Shown: positions 8,801 through 17,000, counted from the stretch's first letter. The stretch: DNA of 22,728 nucleotides from Candidatus Woesearchaeota archaeon (GCA_016934775.1 JAFGSP010000024.1:1-22728), one strand, 5' to 3'. Made by a program: numbers and translations. The notes: generated from the letters alone by a model not told the origin.

Positions 8801-9184
8801 CCTCTTATCGCGTGGCACTTTACAAGCGTTAACAGGAGCATTGAGCTTACCTATGATGTCGAAGGGAATATCAGCGAAGAATGCGTAGACCAGCTCAAGG
8901 ATTTTGCTTTTATGACTAAGATGGAAAGCAATAAGAAACAAGTGGTATCTAAAATCATACTAGTGCCAGTACTAATTGTCCTCTTTGTCATATCGATTGT
9001 GGTCATATTAAAAAAAGGGAAAGATACTGCAAAAGAAAAAGAAGCTTATGACCAGGTTCTCCTGAGTAAGATAGAACAGATCAAGAAAGAATATAGTACT
9101 GAAGACCCGGAACAGATAAGGAAAATCCTGGAGCAGCAGGGAACAAAGGAAGAATTTATAGAAGAGATAATGAAAAAATTATAA
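2831..9184 (+). CDS. Giant cysteine-rich surface protein with MopE and thrombospondin type 3 repeats
   Basis: This 2117-residue protein has a signal peptide (residues 1-28), a very long outer part, one membrane helix (about 2038-2060) and a charged cytoplasmic tail of about 57 residues. Domains in order: two related Cys units (57-120 and 180-243, each ending CxxDPLYxEF); Cys-rich spacers; repeats of a YxRxxYNxxxC / SCxxDPxY type (613-922); MopE-type DGLDNDCDG motifs (1070-1078, 1132-1140, 1190-1198); 15 thrombospondin type 3-like DNCP units with D-x-D-x-D calcium ligands (about 1241-1875); and a conserved-looking membrane-proximal domain (1880-2030). Known TSP3 repeats bind calcium and form stiff wires, so a long adhesin or stalk is the likely role; that is inference. 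The start is ATG 2831, leaderless. The stop lies 8 bp from that of convergent valS. Confidence 0.9.
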   Translation: MRRNIQKKLVFFLFVFCLFAFSSLIVSAIKLTCPAQVEDKKCGQIGNVIKYSRESIYSDKCYKCGPSTDCSQVLVENPGKNKDCVFTAMGKDYNWYILQMPFRQAEHASRCKTDPLYQEFFYDYATPLNPPCKDYVTKEPGDENQQKTIVQDIENLFTPKLVDDTICKNSETRYERLDITSYDCFKCGDSTNKKKILVYGPERKNCVFAVFIDDGEKIEYELELEIDKNYQEKRCEKDPLYNEFMDCGTDKVFDFDKDDIPDNEDNCDRTDEKYKGSVSNDKNSPLYGCACADLCDTPDCVEETENAKSNPCLEVSNPDNDCKISISDNEGCIDECEGEDEDCKCPEGYSVIGDVCGRYIQRYVNGKHTCMWIEDSIFCEAMGYEPDTDPETALPSTISEECSKYSHEDCEGRWIKIDGTCVWSCYDSPTKECSIVDTSNCPPLPEGCEEAEWTCSIKGQCQLQANDEELIKKCISPDYCPDDMLECGLLGCHCKTGAPKYECSSPGGCINKGENPYGCEGGWTCINHICIWEYEDECDCPGLFTEQGYIEACGEHECTPNWKIEGWSDCIDGKKTPIYNDENECGNNDTKPRAIEVKCEGSEDDEQEDEQNSEECLIGLHRSSYNAADCLMFGTKEEECVEDPIANECMCLYDVPGEGSFSCATDLLMQACDKTCTNCKTEYKRPKGYNSATCQKRSPETFCEWADADIKECYEYEKKLSKEKKQGSFSCVNDQIYQQIAEECTNCQKELGRDKYNGMKCFVKDPESYCVYRETNPCDCFSDGGSLTCSKDPLWNMCSGECKVTECSEGYHRDYFNSDKCGTFILKDNKCVFKEIKESLNCLGIEGTDSCIDDPIKQMSESCMDSCPESYKRSSYNANDCLEKSQKTGCAWKPAELDKCIKVDGSGKCIEDPIYHRFSGKCEILDKDGDGIDDGFDNCPDTVKGSAADKNGCSCEQKKCDDSNPCTDDSCEAKTAQCIYKNDDSNICGSEKICKPDQCQANYPYHFIDYPESGHDFCSEGKCLEYTCNPISSSYSQKCNPDEDGDGDLDVTDCDDANPEIYTGAEEICDGLDNDCDGSADEDLTAPACSLQLGACAGSKKICSGYEGWLECASSNYGTNYVINEISPNHCDGLDNDCDGMIDEGCECTSGKDKKCGIDTGECVQGTQTCNKGQWGNCRNSIGPSYEICDGLDNDCDGLIDEDEFNRGDYTLNEECNIHSCPGIKICRVDGYSECMLENNPDEDGFCTEIDNCPNVYNPAQTDSDGDMIGDECDICAYDPINDIDSDGVCGNIDNCPNSYNPEQKDSDNDNQGDACDICPYDADNDIDFDNTCGDVDNCRERYNPEQNDCDNDGLGDACDFDSLCSTDSDRDGINDNEDNCVLNSNKNQHDSDGDGIGNICDMCPNDPFNDLDNDNVCDDIDNCRFISNQDQHDSDKDNIGDKCDLCIFDPLNDIDSDGICGNLDNCPDNFNPSQSDCDKDNRGDACDKNSACSSDSDNDGIVDLKDNCADYSNPLQKDSDKDKIGDACDFCPNDPFNDMDKDGICGDVDNCPGISNNNQLDSDLDGYGDMCDPCIFDPDNDIDNDGVCGNQKNLKDCSPGEECDNCPLKQNPGQKNCDNNLYGDACDFDSLCGADSDEDGIDDKRDNCPNKHNIGQLDRDGDGIGDICDICPGDPFNDLDNDGICGNIDNCPTFPNLNQIDSDNDLVGDLCDKCIFDPENDIDSDGICGDQDNCREKFNSLQNDCDNNMIGDICDYESECAKKLDNDNDGINNFEDICPEHADPEQKDSDNDGIGDSCDSCPKDKYNDVDCDGICGNIDNCPLTFNPGQHNSDLDIFGDDCDLCPNDQNNDMDEDGICNDQDNCPEIKNLDQEPCSIAGKEKEQFRDIISPALEQEDIVEIIQMSHGRLQTNLSPAEINQIVAEAKKDIRIEKKEETIAGRLFTRYKITIDSPESIENLAYYQNIPKCLVHEAEQIYFNGKNYDIVEKDPLIAWHFTSVNRSIELTYDVEGNISEECVDQLKDFAFMTKMESNKKQVVSKIILVPVLIVLFVISIVVILKKGKDTAKEKEAYDQVLLSKIEQIKKEYSTEDPEQIRKILEQQGTKEEFIEEIMKKL
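4667..5596 (+). repeat. Cysteine-rich protein repeats in the giant surface protein
   Basis: Residues 613-922 hold about four to five degenerate units of roughly 70-80 residues. Each has a CxxxYxRxxYNxxxC core (LHRSSYN, YKRPKGYN, LGRDKYN, YHRDYFN, YKRSSYN), then a C-aromatic pair, then a short SCxxDPxY stretch (SCATDLL, SCVNDQIY, TCSKDPLW, SCIDDPIK, KCIEDPIY) and a Cys pair. The first and last cores share RSSYNAxDCL. I do not recognise the family. Confidence 0.65.
5951..6442 (+). repeat. Three MopE-type metal-binding motifs
   Basis: Residues 1041-1204 contain three copies of CDGLDNDCDG followed by an acidic D/E-rich turn, the pattern of the putative metal-binding motif first noted in the copper-binding protein MopE. 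The core DNA is identical over 23 bp in all three copies (6038-6060, 6224-6246, 6398-6420), although the sequence between them differs. Confidence 0.85.
6551..8455 (+). repeat. Thrombospondin type 3-like array with a three-unit super-repeat
   Basis: There are 15 units containing DNC, usually DNCP (one reads EDIC), with D-x-D-x-D loops and conserved Cys. A distinctive linker ending in Cys (DSLC, NSAC, DSLC, ESEC) follows every third unit. Its Cys falls at residues 1365, 1493, 1633 and 1761, spacings of 128, 140 and 128. The array is therefore five blocks of three units, with a roughly 12-residue insertion (about 1591-1604, containing CSPGEEC) in the third block. The blocks start near 6551, 6911, 7295, 7715 and 8099. 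Confidence 0.85.
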
Positions 9185-9192
9185 GCGTTGGA

Positions 9193-11703
9193 TCATAGTG
9201 TAATCCCTAGTTTCAGGCTTTCTGTTATTACAATATTTCCTTTTCCGAATTCTATATCCTGTGCCCTGACAGTTGACTTCAAATCAGAAAGAACAGATCC
9301 AAGAAGTTTCCTGTCAGATTCTTTGCAGTCTATCACAAGCTGCTTCAACTCAGTCTTCAGAGATAAGGCTTTTTCAGACTTGAATTTTCTTACAGCTCCG
9401 ATTATCTCAACAACAAGGTCACCTGCTTTTTCAGCAGATTCATCAACATAACAATCATTATACTGAGGCCAAGTGGAGATATGGATGCTTTTTGATTCTT
9501 CTTTTTCTGAAAAATATAAGTGATAAATCTCCTCAGTGATATAAGGCATTATAGGAGCGAACAGTTTCAGTGTATTAAGGATTCCCTCATACAATCCCAT
9601 CTGAGCAGAACTCCTTGCACCCTTGTGATATGCATCTGGATTATATAACCTGTCCTTCACAATCTCAAGATAATTGTCGCAAAAGATATTCCAGAAAAAT
9701 ATCTCTGTCTCTTGTTTTGCCTTTGAATACTCATAATCTTCAAAAGACTCTGTGCAGCTCTTGATTAACTTCTGAAGTTTTGTAAGCAACCAGAGATCCA
9801 TTGTCTCGAGATCCTGCTTCCTGAATTCGAAGTCCTCAAGGTGCATCAAAGCAAACTTTGAAGCATTCCACAACTTAGTTATTGTTTTTTTCCCGGTGAC
9901 AAGGTCTTTTTCCTGGAAAGGAAGATCATCTCCAAGCTTTGAGCCGCCTGCCCAGAATCTCAATGCATCTGCGCTGTATTTCTCAATCATGACCTGAGGA
10001 GCTATGACATTTCCTTTGCTCTTAGACATTTTCTTGCCGTGAGGGTCAAGCGCCCAGCCTGAGATCATTATATCTTTCCAGGGGATGCTGTTATGATGAA
10101 GATGGCTCTTTATAACAGTGTTAAAAAGCCAGAAAGTGATTATATCATGGGCCTGGGGCCTTAAATTCATAGGGAAAAGCCGTTTGTAGATCGGTTTTCC
10201 TTTGAACAAATCTATAGCAAGATGAGGTGTCATTGATGAAGTCGCCCACGTATCCAAAACATCCTTTTCAGGAATGACATCACTCTTCTTATATCCTTTC
10301 GGAAGGTCCTTAAGCGGATCAACAGGAAGCTGGCTTTCATCTGCCAGAATCGGCTCGCCGGTCTTTTTATCATACCATACAGGGAAAGGCACACCGTAAT
10401 GCCTCTGCCTTGATATGCACCAGTCCCATTTCAGGCCGAGAGCCCAGTTGTCATACCTGTTCTTCATATGCTTTGGGTGCCAATTCATCTCATTTCCCAA
10501 ATCAAGAAGTTTTTCTTTCAGGTCAAGCACTTTAATGAACCACTGCTCTGTCGCCACATATTCTATATCAGTGCCGCATCGCTCATGAACATTGACAATA
10601 TGCTCAATAGGCTGCTTCCATAACAAATAGCCTTCTTTTTCCAGATCTTCAAGTACTTTTTTCCTGGCTTCTTCAGAAGTCATTCCTTCATATCTTCCGG
10701 AAAGCTCATTATACCTGCCGTCAAGCCCCATTACATTAATCTGCTTTGTCCCTGGGTGCCGTGTCATCCATTCGATGCAGTCCATGCCGCCATAGGTGCA
10801 ATAATAGACAACTCCGGTCCCATACTGGGTCTCTGTCAGCTCATCATGGGATATCTTAACCTTGTTTCCTGAGATAGGTATTACAACCTCTTTTCCGATA
10901 AGATCTACACCCTGAAGCTTCTGCAATATCTTATACTTATAGTCTTTAAATTTCTCAAGCGAATCCTTGCTTGTGATCCATTTTTCTCCATTGACATCTA
11001 TCTTAACATAATGTCCCTTCTCATCTATGCTCATGCCGACACAGCCATAGATAAGTTCAGGCCTTGTTGTCGAATAGATTATATAAGAATCGCCCATCTT
11101 TGCCTTGATATAATTAAGAGTGGATTTGCTTTTCTTGTCCTCCATTTCGACCTGGGCGATAGCAGTCCTGCACTGCGGACAAAAAATAATGGGCGCATAG
11201 TTCCTGTATATCCTTCCCTTCTTGTAGAGTTCAATAAAAGATTTCTGGGAAATCTTCCTGCAGTGGTCATTAATAGACGAGTAGAATATAGAATAGTCAG
11301 AGCTTATTCCGACATTCTTCCAGTCCTGGACAAATCCGGGCCTTATCTCATTAAGAGTATCAAGGCACAGTTTGATATACTCATTACGGTCCATTTTTTT
11401 TGAATTTACTTTTTTGAGCTTCTCAACAAGCCTGTCTGTAGCCAGGCCGTTATCATCAGTACCAAAAGGATAGAAAAGATTATAGCCTTTCATCCTCTTA
11501 TACCTGGCAACGAAATCCATCTGAGAAAAAGAAAACGCATGTCCAAGATGCATCTTTCCGGAAACAGTTGGCGGAGGCGTGTCTATAGAATAAATCTCTC
11601 TCTCCGCATCATCAGGATCAAACTTGTAAATCTGTTCTTTTTCCCAGTATCTCTGCCACCTGGGCTCAGCCTCTTTAGGATCATATCTTTGGGGTAATTC
11701 CAT
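9193..11703 (-). CDS. valS: Valyl-tRNA synthetase
   Basis: This 836-residue class I aminoacyl-tRNA synthetase charges tRNA-Val. The HIGH-type signature is HLGH at residues 52-55, after PPPTVSGK. The second signature is KMSKS at 558-562, followed by GN. Between them lies the CP1 editing domain (about 200-370, with STTRPEL and GTGVVYYCTYG) and a possible metal-binding CPQC at 175-178. HERCGTDIE and WFI before the second half of the catalytic fold fit ValRS rather than IleRS or LeuRS, and the GTGVVxxCT form is the one I associate with archaeal enzymes. The C-terminal anticodon-binding domain is present. The start is ATG 11703, with an AGGTG Shine-Dalgarno site seven bases upstream. Its 3' end is convergent with the giant surface protein gene, 8 bp apart. 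Confidence 0.97.
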   Translation of the reverse strand: MELPQRYDPKEAEPRWQRYWEKEQIYKFDPDDAEREIYSIDTPPPTVSGKMHLGHAFSFSQMDFVARYKRMKGYNLFYPFGTDDNGLATDRLVEKLKKVNSKKMDRNEYIKLCLDTLNEIRPGFVQDWKNVGISSDYSIFYSSINDHCRKISQKSFIELYKKGRIYRNYAPIIFCPQCRTAIAQVEMEDKKSKSTLNYIKAKMGDSYIIYSTTRPELIYGCVGMSIDEKGHYVKIDVNGEKWITSKDSLEKFKDYKYKILQKLQGVDLIGKEVVIPISGNKVKISHDELTETQYGTGVVYYCTYGGMDCIEWMTRHPGTKQINVMGLDGRYNELSGRYEGMTSEEARKKVLEDLEKEGYLLWKQPIEHIVNVHERCGTDIEYVATEQWFIKVLDLKEKLLDLGNEMNWHPKHMKNRYDNWALGLKWDWCISRQRHYGVPFPVWYDKKTGEPILADESQLPVDPLKDLPKGYKKSDVIPEKDVLDTWATSSMTPHLAIDLFKGKPIYKRLFPMNLRPQAHDIITFWLFNTVIKSHLHHNSIPWKDIMISGWALDPHGKKMSKSKGNVIAPQVMIEKYSADALRFWAGGSKLGDDLPFQEKDLVTGKKTITKLWNASKFALMHLEDFEFRKQDLETMDLWLLTKLQKLIKSCTESFEDYEYSKAKQETEIFFWNIFCDNYLEIVKDRLYNPDAYHKGARSSAQMGLYEGILNTLKLFAPIMPYITEEIYHLYFSEKEESKSIHISTWPQYNDCYVDESAEKAGDLVVEIIGAVRKFKSEKALSLKTELKQLVIDCKESDRKLLGSVLSDLKSTVRAQDIEFGKGNIVITESLKLGITL

Positions 11704-11710
11704 TTAAATG

Positions 11711-11715
11711 CACCT
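11711..11715 (-). promoter_or_regulatory. Shine-Dalgarno site of valS
   Basis: AGGTG lies seven bases before ATG 11703 and matches the conserved archaeal 16S rRNA 3' end. It supports this start, and unlike several neighbouring promoters it implies a leadered mRNA. Confidence 0.6.
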
Positions 11716-11754
11716 TTTTCGTTTATTTTGTCTGTTTTTGATGTTTAATTCATA

Positions 11755-11766
11755 ATAATAAAAAGC
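11755..11766 (-). promoter_or_regulatory. Possible TATA box of valS
   Basis: The minus strand reads ctttttattatt. It would place the transcript start near 11735 and give a leader of about 30 nt, enough to hold the Shine-Dalgarno site. The stretch from about 11770 to 11930 shows nothing else I can support. Confidence 0.35.
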
Positions 11767-11932
11767 TTTCTCTTCTATTTATCTTCAAAAACATCAGAAG
11801 AAAAAGCCGCTGAAAACTAGCACACCACTACTAACTAGACTGTATCAGCATATTAATCATATTAAGGGTTAAGTAATGTTTATATTTAAATTTTTCCAGA
11901 TATAGTAAAAGATATAGGTTTTCTTGGAAAGC

Positions 11933-11941
11933 TTTATAAAT
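11933..11941 (+). promoter_or_regulatory. TATA box of the small gene at 11974
   Basis: The sequence tttataaat is centred near 11937, so transcription should start near 11963. That excludes the in-frame GTG at 11959 and favours ATG 11974. Confidence 0.5.
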
Positions 11942-11973
11942 AAGATAATGTTCATCAAGTGAAAAATAAGGAC

Positions 11974-12300
11974 ATGAGCGTGACAAAAATGTCAAAAGAT
12001 TCATATAATATTAATCCAATGTATGGAAACGGACCTGGTTTAGAAAATATTCATAGATATCAACTGGATTTCATGACACCTCATCATGAAGGCCAATTTT
12101 ACAGTCATCCTCTTGCTGCCATGAAACACATGATGGAAGTATACAGAGGACCTGACCCTGATCAATTGGTTAGAAATGGAGGGCATTACAGGCCATACTC
12201 TCTAGAAGAGACTGTAAAACCACACTACACAGGAATAGATTCATTTTCTGATAAGTCAAATGTGCCCTTGCCCAAGGACATATTATTCCAGCGTATATAG
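11974..12300 (+). CDS. Small protein of unknown function
   Basis: This 108-residue protein is hydrophilic and rich in His, Tyr, Pro and Met (for example HPLAAMKHMMEVYRG and GGHYRPYS). It has no signal peptide, membrane segment or cysteine, and I recognise no family. It has its own TATA box and is followed after 42 bp by another gene with its own TATA box, so the two are probably transcribed separately. The start is ATG 11974, with only a weak AAGGA in front. Typical codon use and a clean promoter argue that it is real, but it has the length at which spurious frames occur. Confidence 0.6.
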   Translation: MSVTKMSKDSYNINPMYGNGPGLENIHRYQLDFMTPHHEGQFYSHPLAAMKHMMEVYRGPDPDQLVRNGGHYRPYSLEETVKPHYTGIDSFSDKSNVPLPKDILFQRI

Positions 12301-12312
12301 AACCCACATCCT

Positions 12313-12320
12313 TTTATACT
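12313..12320 (+). promoter_or_regulatory. TATA box of the membrane protein gene at 12343
   Basis: The sequence tttatact is centred 27 bp before ATG 12343, which predicts a leaderless transcript. Confidence 0.5.
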
Positions 12321-12342
12321 AAGCTAATCTTCTAACCTGATT

Positions 12343-12915
12343 ATGCATCAAGGAAAAAAAGCAAGTCATAAGAACACTGGCCTGAAAAAGCTTTTTTCAG
12401 AGGTCAAGAAAAGACAGAGACTTATTATCATCTCGATCATCGTGCTGCTGCTTTTTCTCGCTTATTCAAAGTTCTTTATCATAGTCATCTTCATATCCCT
12501 GGCAGGAATATCTAAGATTTATCACAGGTTCTTCAAAAGCTCTATCGGGATAGATCTTGTTTTCTTCACAGGCATCATGGCTTCTCTTGTATATTCACCT
12601 GTACTTGGCCTAATTGTATCTTGGGCAGGCCTGATAATAGCAGATACTCTGGGCTCAAGATTCACCCATACTTCTGTGATGACATTATTTGGGCTGACCA
12701 TAGTAGCCTTGCTTTCAAAGTTCTTTGCTCTGCTCCCCATAGTGACTGCAGCCATCATGCTAACAATCATCTTTGAAGTATTGATGGTATTATTATATCA
12801 TTTTGTGATCGGGAGCTCTCCCCAGAGAATTTTTCTTTTTATTTCCACACATTTGTGTTTCAATCTGCTGTTGATCATGAATTTTGCAGTATCCCTTAAA
12901 CTTATCATGGTTTAG
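12343..12915 (+). CDS. Polytopic membrane protein, unknown function
   Basis: This 190-residue protein has a lysine-rich cytoplasmic N-terminus of about 27 residues and then roughly five or six membrane helices. The central part (VYSPVLGLIVSWAGLIIADTLGSRF) recalls the small S-components of ECF vitamin transporters or MreD-like proteins, where a G-x-x-x-G helix is followed by a conserved acidic residue. No specific family can be assigned, and no transporter ATPase or energising gene is in the window. The start is ATG 12343, next to the predicted transcript start. It is convergent with the lysine-rich protein gene, 43 bp away. Confidence 0.75.
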   Translation: MHQGKKASHKNTGLKKLFSEVKKRQRLIIISIIVLLLFLAYSKFFIIVIFISLAGISKIYHRFFKSSIGIDLVFFTGIMASLVYSPVLGLIVSWAGLIIADTLGSRFTHTSVMTLFGLTIVALLSKFFALLPIVTAAIMLTIIFEVLMVLLYHFVIGSSPQRIFLFISTHLCFNLLLIMNFAVSLKLIMV

Positions 12916-12958
12916 CAAATAGAAATGACTTAAAAAAGGGAATAAAAAATAAGAAAAA
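12916..12958 (-). terminator. T-rich terminator of the six-gene cluster
   Basis: On the minus strand, downstream of the TAA at 12961-12959, the spacer contains T runs of five, six and six. There is no strong hairpin. Archaeal RNA polymerase terminates at such runs. No comparable run is seen for the plus-strand gene ending at 12915. Confidence 0.5.
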
Positions 12959-14008
12959 TTATCTGTATTTTATCTCAACATCTACCCCTTTGGTAGCCTC
13001 AAGCACAACAGTATGGTCTTTGCCTTTCCCCTTTTTATCTGCTTTTCCTTCATCTTTTTTGGGTTTGCCTTTTTTGGCCTTTCCTTTTGTGCCTGATGAT
13101 TTTTTTGCAGGGGCTTTTTTTGAAGATTTCTTTGAAGACGCTGACTTTGATTTTGTTGTCTTTGTCTTTTTTGAGCTTTTTTTGGAAGAAGTCTTTTTTG
13201 ATTTTGGTTTCTGTTCCTTATTAAGATCCTTTTCCAGCCTGTTGAGCTCTTTCTCAACAGCCGCAAAATCATCTTTTGGTTTTCTCTTAGATGACTTTTT
13301 TGAGGAAGCCTTCTTTGTTGAGGCCTTCTCTGATTTCAATGACCTGGCAGCAGCTTCCTTCTTTATCTTCTTGTCAAGTTTCTCCAGCTCCTTTCCTGCT
13401 GAACTTTTCTTTCGTTTTTTTGGGGAAGATCTCTTTTTAGTCTTTGCTTCTGACTTCACTTCTGCCATTTTCTCAGCAACCACTACTTTAACAGGCTTTA
13501 TAATCTTAGTAGTGTCCTGGATCTTGACAGAAGGCAGATCAACCTTTCCTTTCCTATCTTTGTAATATCCCATATACTTCAGAGTATCTGAAATTACCTG
13601 CTCTACAAGACGGTCATCTTTCCAGCCTTTGTTAAGAAGGTTCTCTTTTATCTGCTTCTCAGAGAATCCTTTTTTCAGAGCCCAGATTACATAGTTCTGC
13701 AACTTGTATAAATCTGGCGCAAATTTCTTGAGATACAATGTCTCAGAATCCTGCTCTAATTCAGTAATGTCTTTCTCGAACTTACCGATATCCATGGCCT
13801 GTATTGATTCATAAGACTTGATCTGTTCAAGATCTCTCCGTTCATCTTCAGCTAATTTCTCAAGCTGCTCAATCTCCTTCTGCTCATCAACTGTCATCCT
13901 CATGAGCTTCTGAAGCTCCAGAATAATCAGGATCAAAAATGTAAAAAACAACAGTATCAGCCCAAGAAGTATTTCCGGCAATGGTAAATTAATACCAAAA
14001 ACAATCAT
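12959..14008 (-). CDS. Membrane-anchored protein with a lysine-rich cytoplasmic tail
   Basis: This 349-residue protein has a short outer N-terminus, one membrane helix (about 10-31), a predicted coiled coil (38-90, rich in E, K and L) and a small helical module (100-147, with YVIWALKKGFS and NLLNKGW). A very basic low-complexity region follows (about 185-330), with repeated KKxSSKKSSKK blocks like histone H1 or bacterial H1-like tails, and a short ordered end (VVLEATKGVDVEIKYR). The orientation (positive charge inside) puts the basic part in the cytoplasm, where it could bind DNA, RNA or acidic proteins; that is inference. It is the last gene of the cluster, 34 bp after the VWA gene. GAGGTGG six bases before ATG 14008 fixes the start. 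Confidence 0.8.
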   Translation of the reverse strand: MIVFGINLPLPEILLGLILLFFTFLILIILELQKLMRMTVDEQKEIEQLEKLAEDERRDLEQIKSYESIQAMDIGKFEKDITELEQDSETLYLKKFAPDLYKLQNYVIWALKKGFSEKQIKENLLNKGWKDDRLVEQVISDTLKYMGYYKDRKGKVDLPSVKIQDTTKIIKPVKVVVAEKMAEVKSEAKTKKRSSPKKRKKSSAGKELEKLDKKIKKEAAARSLKSEKASTKKASSKKSSKRKPKDDFAAVEKELNRLEKDLNKEQKPKSKKTSSKKSSKKTKTTKSKSASSKKSSKKAPAKKSSGTKGKAKKGKPKKDEGKADKKGKGKDHTVVLEATKGVDVEIKYR

Positions 14009-14014
14009 TCTCTT

Positions 14015-14021
14015 CCACCTC
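14015..14021 (-). promoter_or_regulatory. Strong Shine-Dalgarno site of the lysine-rich protein gene
   Basis: GAGGTGG lies six bases before ATG 14008. It is one of the best matches in the window and supports translation from a polycistronic mRNA. Confidence 0.7.
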
Positions 14022-14042
14022 TTTGAGTTGTTAGATTCATCC

Positions 14043-17000
14043 TCATTTTAAATTTATCGTTTCACTGGCCTCCTCAACCATGTCCACAATTCTCCAAGTC
14101 CCTGCCTGGTATAGATATCCCTTTACATCATAAACCCTGTCTGTTGGAAGACAATAGGGATTAGATGGCAAAGGCATTACAACAATATCTCCTGTATAAT
14201 CGATTGAAGATACATAATCTACATATACGCTTTTTCCGAAAACAGAGTTAGGATCTATGACATCAAATTCAATGTCAACTATGCTGTCCATGTTTTCCTT
14301 GTTAATCACATAATAGAAATCCATGCATCTGGGGCTGCCCTGCTGGTTCATATCTTCCGGATCAGGCGCTATCAGCAGCTCAGGAATTTCAATATCAACC
14401 TCAATTTCTTTTGAACTGATTTGTGAAGTATCCTGGCTGGCGCTTATTGTAAATGTAGCCTTTTCCCTATCATAATCTTTGATAAGAAGCCGGAACTTCA
14501 CTTCTTTGACTTCTCCAGGAGCAAGATTGGTTATCCTGTTTGAAATCTCGTCAGCTATAAATTTATTAGGAACATTTAACTCAACAACCAAGTCTGAGAA
14601 AGATCTTTCAAGGTTATTGCTGACTTTTATTACAAGCTCATATTCATCAAGAATCCTCAAGCTGTCTTTTTGTGAAATAGAAAAGTCCAGACCATAATCT
14701 GAAACACAGTCATCATCAATCAGGCCGTTGCAGTCATCATCAATACCATTGCATATTTCAACTGCATGAGGATGCACTGAATCATCATGGTCATTGCAGT
14801 CATCCGCATAAGGACAGTCATTATCTATCCTGTCATATCCATCTCCATCCAGATCAATGCAGTCTCCTGAAGAACTCCCGATCACACATAATTGTGATGA
14901 ATAATCACACACATTGCCTTCAACACAGCTGTCTTGTTTTCCTGCACAATCAGGGCAGGCGCATCCCTCTCCTGGATCACATACATCATTAGACCTGCCG
15001 ATGCAGGCCTTTTTTCCGCCATGGCCGCTGCATGTATCATCGCATGTGCCGTCCACACATAAAGTAGTCCCTTCAGGGCATCCGCACAATTCATCTTCAC
15101 CGCAGATAGCGCCAATAGCGCAGCTGTCTCTCTCGCCAATACAATCCTCGCAGGCACAGCCTTCACCGAATTCACAAATCCCGTTTTCATCTATGCATTC
15201 CATAGGCCCGTTGTCTGTCGCCTCGCAATCTTCACTACAGGTACCATCTTCACAGAGTGTTGTTCCTGCAGGACATCCGCCTGCGCACAGGTGCCTGATC
15301 TCTTCGAATATTTTCTGCCTTAGCTCAAACGAATCATCAGTCTTCAATATAGCTCCGCCTGTGCCTGTAGCCAGTGTCTGATGATGGAAATATATGCAGT
15401 CTTCAGCACAAGAACCCATTATTCCTGTCCCAAGCACCTGGACATCTCCAAGCTCATAGACGGTATCCATGCTGTCAAATACAGTGAATACATGCACATC
15501 CTCATCCCTGGCATCCGGAATCAGGTCCTGGATTAGGTCCCAGTCTTCCTCACCGTAATATCCCTGAGCGTCCTCAACTTCCCTAAAGCTCCCTAGTGAG
15601 CCATACCCATTCAGCAGCCTGTCCCCTTCATAATCATCTTCGCTCCCTGAGACACCTGCACAGGCCTGCTCGCACCATGATTCTTTATCTTCGCTGACAT
15701 GGCAGGCATTATCTGCCAGATAGCACTCTCTCTGTATTGAATCACCAGTACACCTGTCATCTTCATTGCATGAATCAGCATCATTTCCTGCAGATGCATC
15801 TTCATCACTGAATACAAATATGAGCCTTATTGAATCAGATCTCCAGAATTCGTCCTCAATAAAATCCTCCACAGCAACACCCCATGACTCGCAAGGAGCA
15901 TAATCAACATCAACATCAAAATTATCAACATCAAACTCATCGCATTCCTGAAGTGTCTCATATACCTTGGTATAAATTCCTGAAAAATCCTCTCCTGGCC
16001 TGGCGCATGTCGCAGAACCATCTTCTCCATAAGTGACTGCATCCTCAATTCCTGTATATAATGGGCCCAGCAGGTTAACTGTATATTCTATGTCCGCATC
16101 ATCGTCATTCTCAACAACATCATTAATTATCTTGATGGCATCGCAAAGATAATCTGCCTCATCTGCCATACTTCCTGATGGATCAACAAAGAAAGCAACA
16201 TCCACTTTTTCGCTGCACATAAAGGATTCGCATTGGCAATCTGAGTTACAATATTCACTGTCTGAACATGCTGATAATTTATTTGCCTCGCATTCTTCAT
16301 AAATCCCATCTGCATTGGGCTTATCAATAATATTATCTCCACAGATTTTAACTCTATCTACACACTTGCATGAATCGCTGCAGACATCATCTCCTGAACA
16401 ATCGCTGTCTTCATCACACTCATGGGTTGAAAAAATATCCGGATAGCAGCCATCCACTTCGCATCTGCAGTGCATAGGATCAAGATTGCAGGATTCATAG
16501 GACATGCATGAGTTGCTGTTGTCTGCATCGCATTCGCTTCCTTTTTCCACATCACAATAATCTAGTGGAGTTTCACAGGTGCATGACATTGAACAGTATT
16601 TTCCGCCAGAGCAGTCAGAGTTCTCGTCGCATTCATCCTCAACAGTACATTCAAATTTGCAGAAGTCAAAAAAGAAATCGCACTGGCAATCATTGCAGCC
16701 ATCTGGGCAATTGCCGTCGCATGTTTCAGTTGCCTCAATAATGCCGTTCCCGCAGAAAGGCTGGCAGTCAAGAGGACAGGAATTGGCATTCTCATATGCT
16801 TCACATACTGCATTGCCGCATGATTCAACAACTACTGATTCCCACACACAATATATTGTGCAGTTATCTTCTCCGTCGCATTGCTCGCTGGCCTGATTGA
16901 CAATTCCATCACCGCAGACAGGAACAACAGGCTCATCAATGCAATACTCGATTGAAGCTATGGCAGCTGTTCCTGTAAAAATAACTTCCATTTTTCTTGT

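Noticed and set aside
11948..11962. Four-codon ATG mini-frame just before the small gene at 11974
   Set aside because: It lies at or upstream of the transcript start predicted from the TATA box, so it is unlikely to be in the mRNA.
12990..13565. Plus-strand frame of 191 codons opposite the lysine-rich protein
   Set aside because: It is the Phe-rich mirror of the AAG/AAA lysine codons, while the minus-strand frame has a strong Shine-Dalgarno site, a membrane helix and a coiled coil.
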